Of a stretch of 21,369 bases of DNA, positions 20,056 through 21,369 are shown in pieces. Made by a program: the position numbers and the translations under genes. The DNA comes from Moniliella sp. 'wahieum' (taxonomy: Eukaryota > Basidiomycota > Moniliellomycetes > Moniliellales > Moniliellaceae). Location: contig RSEE01000191.1 of NCBI GenBank assembly GCA_003971905.1, positions 1 to 21,369 of the forward strand. Reading direction: 5' to 3'. Below the pieces are notes generated by a model. It had not been told where the DNA came from. It did no database searches and saw nothing but the letters and a program-made list of their open reading frames with translations. The stretch's first letter is position 1. Each line of letters opens with the position of its first letter.

Positions 20056-20357
20056 CCACGCGGGGAAGAGGTGCAGTGGTGCACGAGCTGGCGTCGTCGT
20101 GCTCCTGGGATCGGGTCCCGCCTGAAAGTACCTTCGCGCGACCAGGTGGCGGGAGGCTGGCGGGGAGCAGAGCAGCCACTCAGCGGCGGCTTATTTAAAG
20201 ACTGAGTGCGGGGCCCACGCGCCCGCAGTCGCGGAACGCCGCCGGCCGGCGGAGTAGCACGTGCCATGACATAATGCACCGGCCGGCCGGCAGGTGGGTG
20301 TGTTTGATGGTGCAGCGCCTCGCGGGCTAACCCACCCGTCTGCGTGCGCACTCTCTG
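20056..20357. other. Intergenic, GC-palindrome region
   Basis: No gene supported. It holds a TATA-like element, two GC palindromes and a CACGTG box described in the next entry. Confidence 0.45.
20191..20290 (+). promoter_or_regulatory. Putative promoter: TATA-like element, CACGTG and two CCGGCCGG palindromes
   Basis: TTATTTAAAG lies at 20191-20200. A perfect 14-bp palindrome CCGCCGGCCGGCGG (20239-20252) comes next, then CACGTG at 20258-20263, then a perfect 12-bp palindrome CCGGCCGGCCGG (20279-20290). The palindromes start exactly 40 bases apart. CGG-inverted sites are typical of fungal Zn2Cys6 factors, so a regulatory role is plausible but inferred. Confidence 0.4.
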
Positions 20358-21071
20358 ATGATTCCCCTCTGCGTTTGTCCCGCTGGCCGTGGCACTGCCG
20401 CTGGTAGTGCTGCTGCGGCTGCTCTTCCTTCCGCCCACGGCTCCACTCCCGCTCGCTCCACTGCCGCCGATCCTCCTCCCCCTGGCGCTCCTAGTACTCC
20501 TGCCGCCCCCGCTAGCCCGCCCTTGTCATCCCAGCTCTCGCCGTGGGCGATCACATCCCGTCCTTCGGGTGGGGCGCACAGACGCGCCGGCCTCGTTGCC
20601 CGCTCTGCCGCTCTCCTCCCGTGTGGCTTCACCCCAAGCCACAACCAATCCCATCCAATCAAGTCAGATCAACGCAAAGCAAAGCGAAGCAGAGCAACCA
20701 GCAAATGATGCAGTCTATCTGAGGAGGGCAAGGCAGCCAGCGCCGGAACAGAAAAAGGATGGGTTGCAAGGGCCGTTCGAAGGCGATGTGGCGCCAGACC
20801 GAGATCGCGTGCCTGGCCCAGCGGGAGATACCCCGCCCATGGCAGTTCCCCTCGCGGCTCCACCACACCTCCCCACGTGTGGAGCAACTGCCTCGCCCTT
20901 CTCGATGGGCGCGTAATCTCGGTGGGCTCCCACTTGTTGGTTGTCCCACTCGCGGCGGCGCTCCCTTCACTCGTGCTAACCGCTACTCCTCCCCCCATGG
21001 CTCCACCCCCGCCATCTGCCTTCCCTCCCTATCGCTTACAGGGCATGCCCACCCCACCCATTCAGGGTTGA
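20358..21071 (+). CDS. Possible Pro/Ala/Ser-rich subtelomeric protein, unknown function, frame-broken
   Basis: From ATG 20358 the plus strand encodes an Ala/Pro/Ser-rich sequence (SAAAAALPSAHGSTPARS; PPPPGAPSTPAAPASPP). A charged stretch lies in the neighbouring frame (NAKQSEAEQPANDAVYLRRA; EGDVAPDRDRVPGPAGD). The first frame then resumes with WSNCLALLDGRVISVGSHLL and ends PPYRLQGMPTPPIQG at 21071. At least two frame changes are needed. Composition alone could arise by chance in C-rich DNA, and no domain is recognised. It would be the last gene before the telomere-like tract. Confidence 0.28.
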
Positions 21072-21190
21072 GACAACTTTTGACTGGAAGACCACGGGAG
21101 TGAGTTAGTTTGAGTAGCCCAAGGCTGTAGCTATCCACCCCTACCACTCTCACTGTGATGCGACGCCTGGTCTTGGTGTGTCAGGCATGG

Positions 21191-21369
21191 TGGTGGGTGA
21201 GGGGGGTGAGGGTTAGGGTGGGGTGGTGAGGGGGTGAGGGTTAGGGTGGGGTGGTGAGGGGGGTGAGGGTTAGGGTGGGGTGGGTGAGGGGGTGAGGGTT
21301 AGGGTGGGGTGTGGGGGGGGTGAGGGTTCGGGGGGTGGGTGGGGGTGCGGGTTTCGGGTTGGTGGGTGA
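21191..21369 (+). repeat. Degenerate telomere-like tract with 28-29 bp higher-order unit
   Basis: G-rich strand runs toward the window end, as at a right telomere. The core TGAGGGTTAGGG recurs with TTAGGG at 21213, 21241, 21270 and 21299 (spacings 28, 29, 29). TTCGGG variants follow at 21327 and 21353. Between cores the sequence is GGGTG/GGTGG-type. So canonical TTAGGG is embedded in variant repeats (TGAGGG, TGGGG) arranged in a regular larger unit, and degrades toward the last 50 bases. Confidence 0.85.

Noticed and set aside
19626..20438. 270-codon minus-strand open frame near the right end
   Set aside because: Arg/Pro/Ala/His-rich, as expected for antisense of GC-rich DNA, and it overlaps a plus-strand model with a good splice signal. 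Not fully excluded.

Overview
This window looks like the right-hand end of a chromosome or contig from a GC-rich filamentous or yeast-like fungus, most likely a basidiomycete. The reasons are short spliceosomal introns of about 95-114 bp, a eukaryotic GMP synthase, a Ulp2/SENP6-type SUMO protease, a secreted GH79 glycosidase with a GPI-like tail, strongly C/G-ending codons, and TTAGGG-containing repeats in the telomeric orientation in the last ~170 bases. Placement within basidiomycetes is inference only.

Layout, left to right. 1-1646 is gene-free, with short-word repeats in its first 720 bases. 1647-4832 (minus) holds a frame-broken single-pass membrane protein with a Ser/Thr/Pro-rich outer part and a long cytoplasmic tail. 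4833-5356 is a divergent intergenic region. 5357-6985 (+) is GMP synthase (GUA1). 7504-8192 (+) is a small two-exon protein with one C-terminal membrane segment. 8193-12566 is a 4.4 kb gene-free island packed with short palindromes and 7-bp tandem words. 12567-14476 (+) is a GH79 glycoside hydrolase. 14477-15931 is intergenic. 15932-19109 (+) is a Ulp2-type SUMO protease with large low-complexity insertions. Two weakly supported genes of unknown function follow (19465-20055 and 20358-21071), and then the telomere-like tract begins at about 21191.

The dominant technical observation is that every recognisable gene is interrupted by single-base indels, nearly all of them one missing base. There are three in GMP synthase, about nine in the GH79 gene and several in the SUMO protease. 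The protein resumes intact in the next frame each time, and catalytic motifs are preserved. This is best explained by an unpolished long-read assembly rather than by decay. Automatic gene calls on this window would be badly fragmented, and the spans given here are whole-gene spans across those breaks.

The genes do not form an obvious pathway: one is purine synthesis, one is a cell-surface or secreted sugar hydrolase, one is SUMO removal, and the rest are unknown. The most unusual non-coding features are the palindrome/heptamer island, the 28-29 bp degenerate telomeric unit, and a cluster of five GATA-factor sites before the first subtelomeric gene candidate.
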